Origin: Clostridiales bacterium
GTDB taxonomy: Bacteria > Bacillota > Clostridia > Oscillospirales > Oscillospiraceae
Reading direction: 5' to 3'
NCBI GenBank assembly: GCA_020861055.1
Contig: JAJBTD010000037.1
Coordinates: forward strand, 1-15,580
DNA length: 15,580 nt
Below, piece by piece: positions 1 to 7,090 of this stretch. A program made the translations under genes and the position numbers. The first letter of the stretch is position 1; each line of letters opens with the position of its first letter. The notes under the pieces are model-generated. The model searched no databases. It saw nothing but the letters and a program-made list of their open reading frames with translations, and was not told the DNA's origin.

Positions 1-905
1 CGTCGTTCTGCCGCGCCTACTTTAGCGAATTTACGGTCATGGACCGGGTAAAGCACATCTGCGGCACCATTTTCAAGGATATCTGGGTTGTGTTCGCCAT
101 AAACATTCTGCTGCTTGCGGAAGGTGCGCTGGATCATATCAGCCTCTGGGCGGTTCCCACAAACTGGTATACCGGCTGGTTTCTGGTTTTCAATCTCGTT
201 TTTACGCTTTTCTATAGCGTTCTGTTCAGCTCTGTACTGCGGCGCGTATATTTCCGCATCCGCCACGGAGAGATGATACAGACCGTCGGGACCATCGGTC
301 TGGTCCTTCTCTCTCTGTTCCTGAGCTATGTTTTTCAGGACGCCTTCGCCAAAATCCCCGCCTTCCTGGCAGCGCTTTTCTCCGGCGGATACATCCTGTG
401 CTATCTCCTGGCGACAGGAATCTCCAACTACCGCAAAACGGGACACCTGTTTGATCCGGAGATGCAGCGCCGCCTGAAAGCGAAGCGTGAAGAGAAGCAG
501 GCCCGGAGAGAGTCCGAATTTGTCGATCAGATGGCGGAAATCTACTTTGGGAAAAATGAAACGAGGCGGCGAAAGGGTCAGTCGGAGCTTTCCAGAGAGC
601 AGTATATGGAACAGTTTCAAAAGGAAAACCGTCGGGGTAATCTGTACCGTATCATACTCATTCTGGTCGTGCTGGCACTGTTTGGAGTACAGTGGGTGAC
701 CTGGAGCTGGTGGAGCGCCTTTCTTGCCGATTTTACCTTCGTAGTCGATCTGTTTGCCCTCCTGTTTATCTGGCTGCTGTTCTTTTCACCGTATGTTTAC
801 CGGACGCGCTGGAGCGTAGAAGAGAAATGCAGACAGAAGCAGATGGATCTTGTGACCTACGCCGGATGGCTTCGGGCAAGCGTGCAGGAAGTGGACGGAG
901 AATAG
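1..905 (+). CDS. Hypothetical multispanning membrane protein, 5' end cut by the window edge
   Basis: I do not recognise this protein. The reading frame is open from base 3 up to the first ATG at base 39, which has no ribosome binding site in front of it, so the gene probably begins upstream of the window. Counting from the ATG there are 288 residues. About four hydrophobic segments lie in the first 130 residues, then a charged, probably cytoplasmic stretch (about 130-205) rich in Arg, Lys, Glu and Gln. Two more hydrophobic segments follow (about 205-255), with a Trp-rich turn (WVTWSWW) between them, and a charged tail. No catalytic motif is visible. The gene ends at a TAG and is followed by a hairpin terminator; its neighbour is convergent, so nothing in the window ties it to a pathway. 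Codon use is less GC-biased than in the phosphate genes next door. That this is a real gene is fairly sure; its function is unknown. Confidence 0.75.
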   Translation, partial: SFCRAYFSEFTVMDRVKHICGTIFKDIWVVFAINILLLAEGALDHISLWAVPTNWYTGWFLVFNLVFTLFYSVLFSSVLRRVYFRIRHGEMIQTVGTIGLVLLSLFLSYVFQDAFAKIPAFLAALFSGGYILCYLLATGISNYRKTGHLFDPEMQRRLKAKREEKQARRESEFVDQMAEIYFGKNETRRRKGQSELSREQYMEQFQKENRRGNLYRIILILVVLALFGVQWVTWSWWSAFLADFTFVVDLFALLFIWLLFFSPYVYRTRWSVEEKCRQKQMDLVTYAGWLRASVQEVDGE

Positions 906-916
906 AAGAAAGAGTC

Positions 917-957
917 AACAGCGGCGCCGCGAAATGCAGCGTCGCTGTTGTTATTTG
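917..957 (+). terminator. Intrinsic terminator after the left-edge membrane protein gene
   Basis: An 11-base arm at 917-927 pairs with 939-949 (one G-T wobble) around a loop of about 11 bases. The T-rich run GTTGTTATTTG follows on the + strand. It sits 12 bases after the stop codon at 905, as expected for a rho-independent terminator of that gene. I see no clear terminator reading the other way for the convergent gene that ends at 1066. Confidence 0.7.
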
Positions 958-1065
958 TGGATTCTATCACTCCTATTTTGGCCAGGCTGCATCCAGGCAG
1001 GCAGAGGACAAAAAGGAGTTCCCTGAAGACAGCCCTTGCCGTCGGATACGGTGCGGCCGGAGCAG

Positions 1066-2220
1066 TTACTGGGCAGGCGTTTGCCCGCTCTTTTTCTGTC
1101 CTGCCAGAAACCAGCCCGCCGTCAGGGCGGTCAGCGGCGCGGCCAGCACCAGACCGAAGGAGCCCACCAGGGTGTAGACGATCTCCGAGGTGACATACTT
1201 GTAGTTGAGCATATTGATGAGGGGCGTCCCCTGGGCCATGAACACCATCAGCAGGGCGATATAGCCCCCGGAGTAGGCCAGCAGCAGCGTGGTGGTCATG
1301 GTGCCCATGGCGGCTCTGCCCACCTGGATGCCGGAGCGGGCTGCCTCCCACCGGGACAGATCGGGCCGTTTCTGCACCACCTCGTTGACGGCGGCGGTGA
1401 TGTCCACCGTCAAATCCATCAGCGCGCCGGAGGAGCCCACAAAGATACTCGCCATAAAAATGCGGGTCAGATCCAGCTCCTCATAGCCGCTGTAGAGCAG
1501 CGTCTCAGAGAAGGACATCACCGCTCCCTGAATCTTGAAGGAGCTGGTACACACCACCCCCAGCACGCAGGTCAGGGCGACCCCCGCAAAGGCACCGCTG
1601 ACGGCGGCCAGGCACCGGCGGTCAAAGCCGAACACCAGGGCGATGATCATCAGCGTCAGCCCAATGGTGATGGCGCCGCCGATGAGGATGGGGTCCATCC
1701 CCTTGAGGCAGCAGGGCACCAGCACCTTCCAGATGGCCAGCACGGACAACACAAAGGACAGGATGGCCCGTACCCCCGTCCACCCGGCAAACAGCACCAG
1801 GAACAGGAAAAAAGCGGCCAGCAGCAGGAGCTCCAGGTCCAGCCGATAGTGGTCGATCATGCTGACCGACGCCACCTCGTCTCCGTCCAGGCTGACCAGC
1901 ACCAGCGCCCGGTCGCCCTCCTCATAGATTTTGTCCTGCTCCAGGGAGCCGTTGAGCAGGTTGGACGCCCAATAGGTCTCCCCCTTGTGGCTGCCGCCCA
2001 GCAGCGTCACCTGGCAGCTCTGGTCGCCGGACTGCACCAGTCCGGTATTGATGACCGTGGAGTTATCCACCGCCACCACCCGGGCCGCCACCCGTTCGCC
2101 GCCATCCCGGTAGGCCGCGCCTGCCTCCTCGAAGCCGGTGGGGATCAGTGCCAGGATGACGATCAGCACCACGCACACAACGATGGAAGCCCAGGTCTGT
2201 TTCTGTTTCCATTTTGACAT
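1066..2220 (-). CDS. YibE/F family integral membrane protein
   Basis: A 384-residue membrane protein of the YibE/F-like family. Its molecular role is not well established; it has been discussed as a transporter or exporter. An N-terminal signal anchor (about 10-27) is followed by an extracytoplasmic domain (about 30-125) and then about seven hydrophobic segments (130-375). Family hallmarks visible here are SSGALMDLTVDITAAVNEV (263-281) and MGTMTTTLLLAYSGG (305-319). The start at 2220 is preceded by a GAAAGG ribosome binding site about nine bases upstream. It lies 133 bases downstream of the alkaline phosphatase gene on the same strand and has no obvious promoter of its own, so it may be read through from the phosphate promoter past a possible attenuator. 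Bacteria often carry separate yibE and yibF genes; only one protein is seen here. Family assignment is confident, function is not. Confidence 0.88.
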   Translation of the reverse strand: MSKWKQKQTWASIVVCVVLIVILALIPTGFEEAGAAYRDGGERVAARVVAVDNSTVINTGLVQSGDQSCQVTLLGGSHKGETYWASNLLNGSLEQDKIYEEGDRALVLVSLDGDEVASVSMIDHYRLDLELLLLAAFFLFLVLFAGWTGVRAILSFVLSVLAIWKVLVPCCLKGMDPILIGGAITIGLTLMIIALVFGFDRRCLAAVSGAFAGVALTCVLGVVCTSSFKIQGAVMSFSETLLYSGYEELDLTRIFMASIFVGSSGALMDLTVDITAAVNEVVQKRPDLSRWEAARSGIQVGRAAMGTMTTTLLLAYSGGYIALLMVFMAQGTPLINMLNYKYVTSEIVYTLVGSFGLVLAAPLTALTAGWFLAGQKKSGQTPAQ

Positions 2221-2244
2221 AGCTTGCTACCTTTCTGCGTTGTG

Positions 2245-2325
2245 AAAAAGAGGGCTGCGGCCCCCCTGGAAAGCCCGCCGCTTGGCGCAGCGGAAGCTGT
2301 ATCTCCCAGGACGGTGGCCGCAGCC
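2245..2325 (-). terminator. Candidate terminator or attenuator between phoA and the yibE/F-like gene
   Basis: Reading the - strand after the phosphatase stop, a perfect 10-base arm (GGCTGCGGCC, at 2316-2325) can pair with its complement at 2253-2262, followed by CTCTTTTTC. The same 3' arm can instead form a short local hairpin with 2272-2276 (GGGCT/AGCCC, 5 bp). Both end at the T run at about 2245-2249. The long loop makes it a weak classical terminator, so partial read-through into the next gene is likely. Which fold forms is inference. Confidence 0.45.
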
Positions 2326-2353
2326 GGTGAATGGAGTATGTGTGTTTTGCCAC

Positions 2354-4018
2354 TCAGGTCAGGTCGGTGAGGCCCAGCAGGTCGATGAGCTTGTCGTGGA
2401 TGTCGGTGTTGTCGTAGGAGCCGGCGAAGACCTCGGCGCCGACGCCCTGGGCGAACACTGCCGCAGGCAGGCCGGTGTGGGCGTAGGAGGAGAAGTTGAT
2501 GCCGGACTTGTTGTTCAGCAGGTGGGTCACGGTGACGGAGAAGGGCGTGTAGGTGCCGTAGCTGATGTACTCGCCCTCCGTCTGGACGGTGTTGCCCTCG
2601 GTGTCGGTGGCGTATCCCTGCATGGTCAGCTCATAGGCCTCCTCCAGCTGCTCCACCTCGTAGTCGGTCAGCACCAGAGTCTCGTTGTCGTCCTCCGTGG
2701 CGTTCTCCGGGAGGATCAGGCCGAACAGCTCCTCCACATCCGCCATGGCGGTGGTAAAGTCGGTGCCGTTTTCAATGTAGCCCTCCACATAGTCGGAGTC
2801 GTACTTGGCGAAGGAGATGGCCTGGTCCTGGATGTTGTCCAGATAGGTGTCATAGTCCGTGCCCGCGAAGCCGATGGACAGGCCGCCAGTCTCATGGTCG
2901 CCGGTGACGATGATCAGCGTCTCATCCGGGTGCTCCTCGGCGAAGTCGATGGCTACCTGCACCGCGTCGGCCAGGGCCAGTACGTCCTGTACCACGGTGC
3001 CTGCATCATTAGCGTGGCAGGCCCAGTCGATCTTGCCGCCTTCGCACATCAGGAAGAAGCCGTTGTCGTTTTCCAGCACCTCGATGCCCTTGGAGACATA
3101 GTCCGCCAGGGACCACTCATCCTCTGTCCGGTCGATCTCATAGCTCAGGGAGTCGCTGTCCGCCAGGTTTTCGGTGACGATGATGGTCTTGCCGTCCGCA
3201 GCAGTGACCTTCTCGGCCTCTGCCTGGGTGCGCACCACATTGTAGCCCGCTTCCGCTGCCAGCTCATACAGGTCGGGCTGGTCGCCGTCTGTGCCAGTGG
3301 GTCGGAGCAGACCGCCGCCTGCGAAGTAGTCATAGCCGCTGTCGATCAGCTCCAGGCCGATCTCATAGTAATTGTTCCGGCTGGCCTGATGCGCATAGAA
3401 TGCCGCAGGAGTGGCGTGGTTCAGGTTGACGGAGGAGATAACGCCGATCTTGTAATCCGTCTCATCCCGGAGCTGCTCGGCAATGGTGGTGAAGCTGACG
3501 GTCTTGGTCTCGTCCATATTGATGACGCCGCTGTAGGTCTTAAAGCCGGAGGCGATGGACGTGGCGGTGGAGGCGGAGTCCGGGCAGAAGGAGCTGGAGT
3601 CATAGGTGGTGGCGCTGCCGGAATAGTCGAAGGCCATGAAGTTCAGCGCCACGTTGCCGTCCAGAATGTCGTCGCTGCTGTCGTCCTCCAGCGCGCCCAG
3701 ATAGGACGAAGCCAGCTGGAACTGAGAGTAGGTCATGCCGTCGCCGATGAACAGGAACACATACTTGGGGGTGACGGTAGTCGTATCTGCCAGTTCCACA
3801 GTGTCAACAGTGGCGTCGGTGGCGTTGCTGTCGTCGGCGATATCCGCGGTGGATGTCTCCTCTGCGCTCTCCGTCTCAGAGGCGGTCTGGGTAGTGCTGT
3901 CGCTGCTGCTGTCGTTGTCGCTAGCGTTCGTACTTCCGCAGCCAGTCAGGGCCGTGACCATCAGCGCAGCCGCCATCATCAGGGCGATCAGCTTTTTCCA
4001 TGTGTTGGTTGCTTTCAT
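2354..4018 (-). CDS. phoA: Alkaline phosphatase, PhoA-type, lipoprotein
   Basis: A 554-residue phosphomonoesterase that releases inorganic phosphate from organic phosphates outside the cytoplasmic membrane. The N-terminus is a lipoprotein signal with lipobox LTGC, predicting lipidation of Cys27, followed by a Ser/Thr/Asp/Glu-rich spacer (about 28-80). Active-site residues of the family are all visible: Asp93 in IGDGM, the nucleophile Ser148 in PDSAS, His201 in NLNHATPAA, Arg214 in HQASR, Glu326 in CEGGKIDW, Asp331 and His335 in DWACHAND, Asp374 and His375 in TGDHETGG, and His514 in AHTG. Compared with E. coli PhoA, the positions equivalent to Asp153 and Lys328 are His and Trp, a common variation in other bacteria. 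The start has a strong GGGAGGA site about ten bases upstream. The promoter upstream shares an operator-like layout with the phosphate-uptake operon, which supports phosphate-starvation control. Length is normal for the family. Confidence 0.95.
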   Translation of the reverse strand: MKATNTWKKLIALMMAAALMVTALTGCGSTNASDNDSSSDSTTQTASETESAEETSTADIADDSNATDATVDTVELADTTTVTPKYVFLFIGDGMTYSQFQLASSYLGALEDDSSDDILDGNVALNFMAFDYSGSATTYDSSSFCPDSASTATSIASGFKTYSGVINMDETKTVSFTTIAEQLRDETDYKIGVISSVNLNHATPAAFYAHQASRNNYYEIGLELIDSGYDYFAGGGLLRPTGTDGDQPDLYELAAEAGYNVVRTQAEAEKVTAADGKTIIVTENLADSDSLSYEIDRTEDEWSLADYVSKGIEVLENDNGFFLMCEGGKIDWACHANDAGTVVQDVLALADAVQVAIDFAEEHPDETLIIVTGDHETGGLSIGFAGTDYDTYLDNIQDQAISFAKYDSDYVEGYIENGTDFTTAMADVEELFGLILPENATEDDNETLVLTDYEVEQLEEAYELTMQGYATDTEGNTVQTEGEYISYGTYTPFSVTVTHLLNNKSGINFSSYAHTGLPAAVFAQGVGAEVFAGSYDNTDIHDKLIDLLGLTDLT

Positions 4019-4147
4019 AGGTTTTCGTTCCTCCCAATCATCTTATCATTGTTTCAGAATTCAGTTTATGTAAACCAGAGTGATTCCGCCTCACAGCGTC
4101 GCTCCGGAGAATTGGCGCCGGCAGCGCCCTGCCGTCTCCTGTTTCCC

Positions 4148-4202
4148 ATTATAGCGGCGGGGTGTAAAGTCTAAAACCACAGGGCGGTAAAGTTTCAGTT
4201 AT
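4148..4202 (-). promoter_or_regulatory. Promoter of the alkaline phosphatase gene with Pho-box-like repeats
   Basis: On the - strand there is a perfect -10 TATAAT (4153-4148). The 17-base spacing places a poor -35, TTTTAG (4176-4171). A TTTACA lies inside the spacer (4168-4163), and a TTTACCG lies eight bases upstream of the -35 (4191-4185). A poor -35 with repeated TTTAC-type half sites fits an activator-dependent promoter such as one bound by PhoP/PhoB. The same elements with identical spacing occur before the PstS-like gene at 7036-7079. A leader of about 120 bases separates it from the start codon. That this is a promoter is likely; the bound regulator is inferred. Confidence 0.65.
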
Positions 4203-4277
4203 TTTTCAGAAAGATTCTTCTCTCTGTCAAATTCGTTTCCGTTTCCTACTGTTTTATCCTGTTTTTCATTATTTTGT

Positions 4278-4316
4278 GAAAAAAGCCTGCGTCCTCTTTG
4301 AAAAGGACGCAAGCCT
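4278..4316 (-). terminator. Intrinsic terminator of the PstS-like / Na-Pi symporter operon
   Basis: An 8-bp perfect stem (TGCGTCCT at 4288-4295 with AGGACGCA at 4304-4311) closes a short loop. On the - strand it is followed by GGCTTTTTTC. It sits about 60 bases after the symporter stop codon and ends the operon before the phosphatase promoter. The rest of the 355-base gap between the symporter and phosphatase genes holds that promoter and an AT-rich stretch (about 4193-4278) in which I see nothing further. Confidence 0.85.
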
Positions 4317-4373
4317 CTTTCGCTTGAATGTAAAGGAATGGTTTTCTCTGTGTTGTCCTACGGCGTCGGCGGA

Positions 4374-6065
4374 TTATTTGCTCTCCGCCCCGATGAAGTA
4401 GGTGAAGCACATCTGATTGGAGGCCACCTCGGCCAGGTTCACGCAGCTGTTGCCCATGCGGTCAATGCAGTGCAGAATCTGCATAAAGGGAACAGACAGC
4501 TCCTTCTTGCAGATGCCCTTGTTTACCCGCTGCATATGCTCCTTCCGCATTTTAATGTCCAGATCCAGCACGGTTTCCTTCTGCTCCAGACTGCGCTGCA
4601 GCGGCTCCAGGGAGCCGCTGGCCAGGGCGGTCATGGCGTCGGCGTACATCCCCTCGATATAGGTCAGGCTCTTTTCCAGGTCGTCCATGGCCTCCCTGGA
4701 GTAGTTGTACTTCTTCTCCTTCCGCTCCTGCATAGAGCCACCCAGCTCCACAGCCAGGCCGCCCATCCGCTCCACATCGCTGAGAACGTACAGCAGCTGG
4801 GCCGTCTGGGACGCCTGCTGTTCCGTCAGCACTCCGGCGGAGAACAGCTCCGCCAGATATTCATTGATCTCTACATGGAGGGCATCCAGCGCCTCGCCGT
4901 AGGTCCCGACATCCTGGAGAATTTTGGTGCTGCCGCTCCCGACGGACTCCTTCACGTCCAGCAGCATGGTCTTTACCATCTCACTGCAATGGAGTACCTC
5001 CTGAGCCACCAGGCGGAGAGCCGCCGCAGGCTGGTTCAGGATGTTCTTGTCCAGATAGCAGGGCTTGGACAGATCGGCCAGTTCCTCCTTGCCATCCGGG
5101 ATGATCTTTGTGACGATCTTCACCATCACGCCCAGCAGGAAGATCCAGATGATCGTCATGGTCAGGTTGAAGATGGTGTGGGCGTTGGCGATCTGGCGGG
5201 AGATGACCTCCACCTCGATCCCCTGGGGGGAGATGTACTGGATAAATGCCGCATAGGGCTTTACGAACCAGATGAACAGCAGGGCGCCGGAGATGTTGAA
5301 AATGCTATGGGCCACTGCCGTCCGCTTGGCGTCTCTGGACTGGCCCACGCTGGCCAGCAGGGCGGTGATGGTGGTACCGATGTTGTCGCCCAGCAAGATG
5401 GGGATGGCCCCCGCCAGGCCCAGGATGCTGGTCACGCCGTCGGGACCGGCCTGGGAGGCGAAGTTTTGCAGCACGGCGATGGTGGCACTGCTGCTCTGGA
5501 CCACCAGGGTCATCAGGGTGCCTACCGCCACCCCCAGCACCGGGATGTCCGCCACCTGGGCGATCATATCGGTAAACACCGGGCTGGAGGCCAGTGGCTT
5601 CATCACGTCGCCCATGGTCTCGATGCCCAGAAACAGCAGACCGAAGGCGAACACCGTCCGGCCGATGTTCTTCACCTTCTCGTTCTTGCTGATGAAGGAC
5701 ACGAGGAAGCCTGCGAATATGAACACATAGATATAGTCCGTGATCTTAAAGGCGATGATCTGTGCGGTGATAGTGGTGCCGATGTTGGCGCCGAAGATGA
5801 TGGAGATGGCCTGGGGCAGCGTCATCAGCCCCGCGCTGACAAAGCCGATGGCCATGACGGTGGTGGCGCTGCTGCTCTGCAGCACCGCCGTCACCAGCGC
5901 GCCGGCCACCACGCCCATGAGCCGGTTCCGGGTCAGCAGGCCCAAAATCTGCTTCATCCGCTCTCCCGCCGCTTTCTGGAGGCACTCGCTCATCATGTTC
6001 ATGCCGTAAATGAAGATGGCCAGTCCGCCGAACAGGCCAAAAACAATTTGTAATGTGTCGCTCAT
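4374..6065 (-). CDS. Na+/Pi cotransporter family protein with C-terminal PhoU-like domain
   Basis: A 563-residue inner-membrane sodium:phosphate symporter of the NptA/YjbB type (Na/Pi cotransporter II-related). Two inverted repeats carry the diagnostic motifs: QSSSATT (63-69) with GANIGTTIT (92-100), and QSSSATI (190-196) with GDNIGTTIT (226-234). About eight to nine hydrophobic segments fill residues 1-320. Residues about 345-550 form a helical, charged PhoU-like domain, which in the family is cytoplasmic and likely controls transport. I chose the start at 6065 (MSDTLQ) because the longer in-frame extension overlaps the upstream gene and because GAAAGGGAA lies just ahead of it. Its ATG is one base after the stop codon of the PstS-like gene, so the two are almost certainly translationally coupled. 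It is followed by a terminator. Substrate is assigned from family; direction (uptake or efflux) is not visible. Confidence 0.92.
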   Translation of the reverse strand: MSDTLQIVFGLFGGLAIFIYGMNMMSECLQKAAGERMKQILGLLTRNRLMGVVAGALVTAVLQSSSATTVMAIGFVSAGLMTLPQAISIIFGANIGTTITAQIIAFKITDYIYVFIFAGFLVSFISKNEKVKNIGRTVFAFGLLFLGIETMGDVMKPLASSPVFTDMIAQVADIPVLGVAVGTLMTLVVQSSSATIAVLQNFASQAGPDGVTSILGLAGAIPILLGDNIGTTITALLASVGQSRDAKRTAVAHSIFNISGALLFIWFVKPYAAFIQYISPQGIEVEVISRQIANAHTIFNLTMTIIWIFLLGVMVKIVTKIIPDGKEELADLSKPCYLDKNILNQPAAALRLVAQEVLHCSEMVKTMLLDVKESVGSGSTKILQDVGTYGEALDALHVEINEYLAELFSAGVLTEQQASQTAQLLYVLSDVERMGGLAVELGGSMQERKEKKYNYSREAMDDLEKSLTYIEGMYADAMTALASGSLEPLQRSLEQKETVLDLDIKMRKEHMQRVNKGICKKELSVPFMQILHCIDRMGNSCVNLAEVASNQMCFTYFIGAESK

Positions 6066-6066
6066 C

Positions 6067-6963
6067 TCAGTCTTCCCTTTCTGTATTGATGGTGTTCCAG
6101 TCCGCAACCGCCCCGGTAAAGAGGCCGTACAGCTCCTCCAGCGTGACGGCATCCAGCGGATTCTCCCCGTTGACGATGACAGCGATGCCGTCCTCTGCTA
6201 TGGTCTCATAATTCAGCAGCTCCGCCTCGTAGTCCTTCAACTCACGGGAGGTTGCGCCAAAGTCGCATTTGCCCTGCATGGCGTCGTTCAGGCCAGTGGT
6301 GGAGTCGGAGGCCGTCACCTCTACTGTGGCGTTGGGGTTCAGCGTCATGTACTCCGTCGCCAGCGCCTCCAGCAGCGGGGCGGCGGAGGTGGAGCCATGG
6401 ATGGTGATGGTGCCGGACGGCTTCCCGGAGAGAAAGGTGGTGGCGTCCGCCACCGTCACATAGGACTGACCCACAATGGCCTGCCCCTTGCCCAGCACAT
6501 AGGTCAGAAAGTCCTGCTCCAGCTCGCTGAGGCTGCCGCTCCAGGCCAGACAGAAGGGCCTGCTCAGGGGATATCTGCCCTTTTTCACATTGTCCAACGT
6601 GGCCTCCACACCGTCCACCGCCAGGGCCTTCGCCCCGTCCAGGGCGTCCAGCGCACCCATGGAGACATAGCCCACTGCCGACGGGTCAGCCTCCACGGCG
6701 TCGATCACCGCCGCCCCATCCGTGACCACCAGGGCCGTGTCCACGGTGGCGTCGGTGCTTTCGCCGTCCGTGCTCTCGTCAAAGCCCACCAGCTCCGCAA
6801 AGGCGCTCCGGGTGCCGGAGCCCTCCTCTCTGGAAATCACCTGTACCCCGCCCAGATCGTTCAGGCCGTCCACCGCCGCGAGGCTCTGTCCCGCCGCTCC
6901 GCAGCCGCTCAGCGTCAGCGCCACGGCCAGGAGCAGCGGAAGGATTCGCTTTCTTTTCCGCAT
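6067..6963 (-). CDS. PstS-like phosphate-binding lipoprotein with permuted halves
   Basis: A 298-residue solute-binding lipoprotein; the signal peptide ends in lipobox LSGC with Cys21 predicted to be lipidated. It carries both phosphate-loop motifs of PstS, but in swapped order. EGSGTRSAF, normally in the middle of PstS, is at 47-55. GSTSAAP, normally right after the signal peptide, is at 190-196, followed by ATSRELK (237-243) and LFTGAVADWN (281-290). The latter normally stands just before the SGTR segment, so the chain looks circularly permuted. The start at 6963 is chosen because it begins the signal peptide and has AGAGAGG upstream; the frame is open further upstream but without signal or site. 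The gene is first in an operon with a Na+/Pi symporter and lies behind a Pho-box-like promoter. Phosphate is the likely ligand; another oxyanion such as tungstate is possible but less likely here. Confidence 0.88.
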   Translation of the reverse strand: MRKRKRILPLLLAVALTLSGCGAAGQSLAAVDGLNDLGGVQVISREEGSGTRSAFAELVGFDESTDGESTDATVDTALVVTDGAAVIDAVEADPSAVGYVSMGALDALDGAKALAVDGVEATLDNVKKGRYPLSRPFCLAWSGSLSELEQDFLTYVLGKGQAIVGQSYVTVADATTFLSGKPSGTITIHGSTSAAPLLEALATEYMTLNPNATVEVTASDSTTGLNDAMQGKCDFGATSRELKDYEAELLNYETIAEDGIAVIVNGENPLDAVTLEELYGLFTGAVADWNTINTERED

Positions 6964-7035
6964 GAAGTTCTCTACCTCTCTTTTTTCGACCGATTTCAGT
7001 CGTTCTTGTTCCCAGCAGAAAGGCTGTACAGTTTT

Positions 7036-7090
7036 ATTGTACCGTCCCCATGTAAGATGTGAAATCAGGCGTCGGTAAAGTTCCGGTAAA
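7036..7090 (-). promoter_or_regulatory. Promoter of the PstS-like / Na-Pi symporter operon with Pho-box-like repeats
   Basis: On the - strand: -10 TACAAT (7041-7036), a 17-base spacer containing CTTACA (7056-7051), a weak -35 TTTCAC (7064-7059), then TTTACCG (7079-7073) and a second TTTACCG exactly 11 bases further upstream (7090-7084). Direct repeats at 11-base spacing upstream of a poor -35 are the classical layout of PhoB/PhoP response-regulator boxes. The distances between TTTACCG, -35, TTACA and -10 are identical to those in the alkaline phosphatase promoter. Regulator identity is inferred. Confidence 0.68.

Noticed and set aside
1036..2217. A 393-codon His/Gln-rich open frame on the + strand
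   Set aside because: It is antisense to the YibE/F gene; its composition is typical of a reversed membrane-protein gene.
4042..4074. A second possible promoter close to the phosphatase start (TTTACA at 4074-4069 on the - strand)
   Set aside because: The best -10 at suitable spacing is AATGAT, a poor match. The upstream TATAAT with shared boxes is far better supported.
2282..4174. A 630-codon open frame on the + strand
   Set aside because: It is a shadow of the alkaline phosphatase gene and runs across that gene's promoter.
4338..6053. A 571-codon open frame on the + strand
   Set aside because: It is a shadow of the Na+/Pi symporter gene, with no domain or membrane pattern and no ribosome binding site.
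6114..6120. A further CGGTAAA (TTTACCG on the - strand) matching the Pho half site
   Set aside because: It lies inside the PstS-like coding region, encoding the conserved FTG turn, with no partner site or -10, so it is probably chance.
6066..6152. Earlier in-frame start for the Na+/Pi symporter at 6152
   Set aside because: It would overlap the PstS-like coding region by 29 codons and add a charged leader before the first membrane segment.
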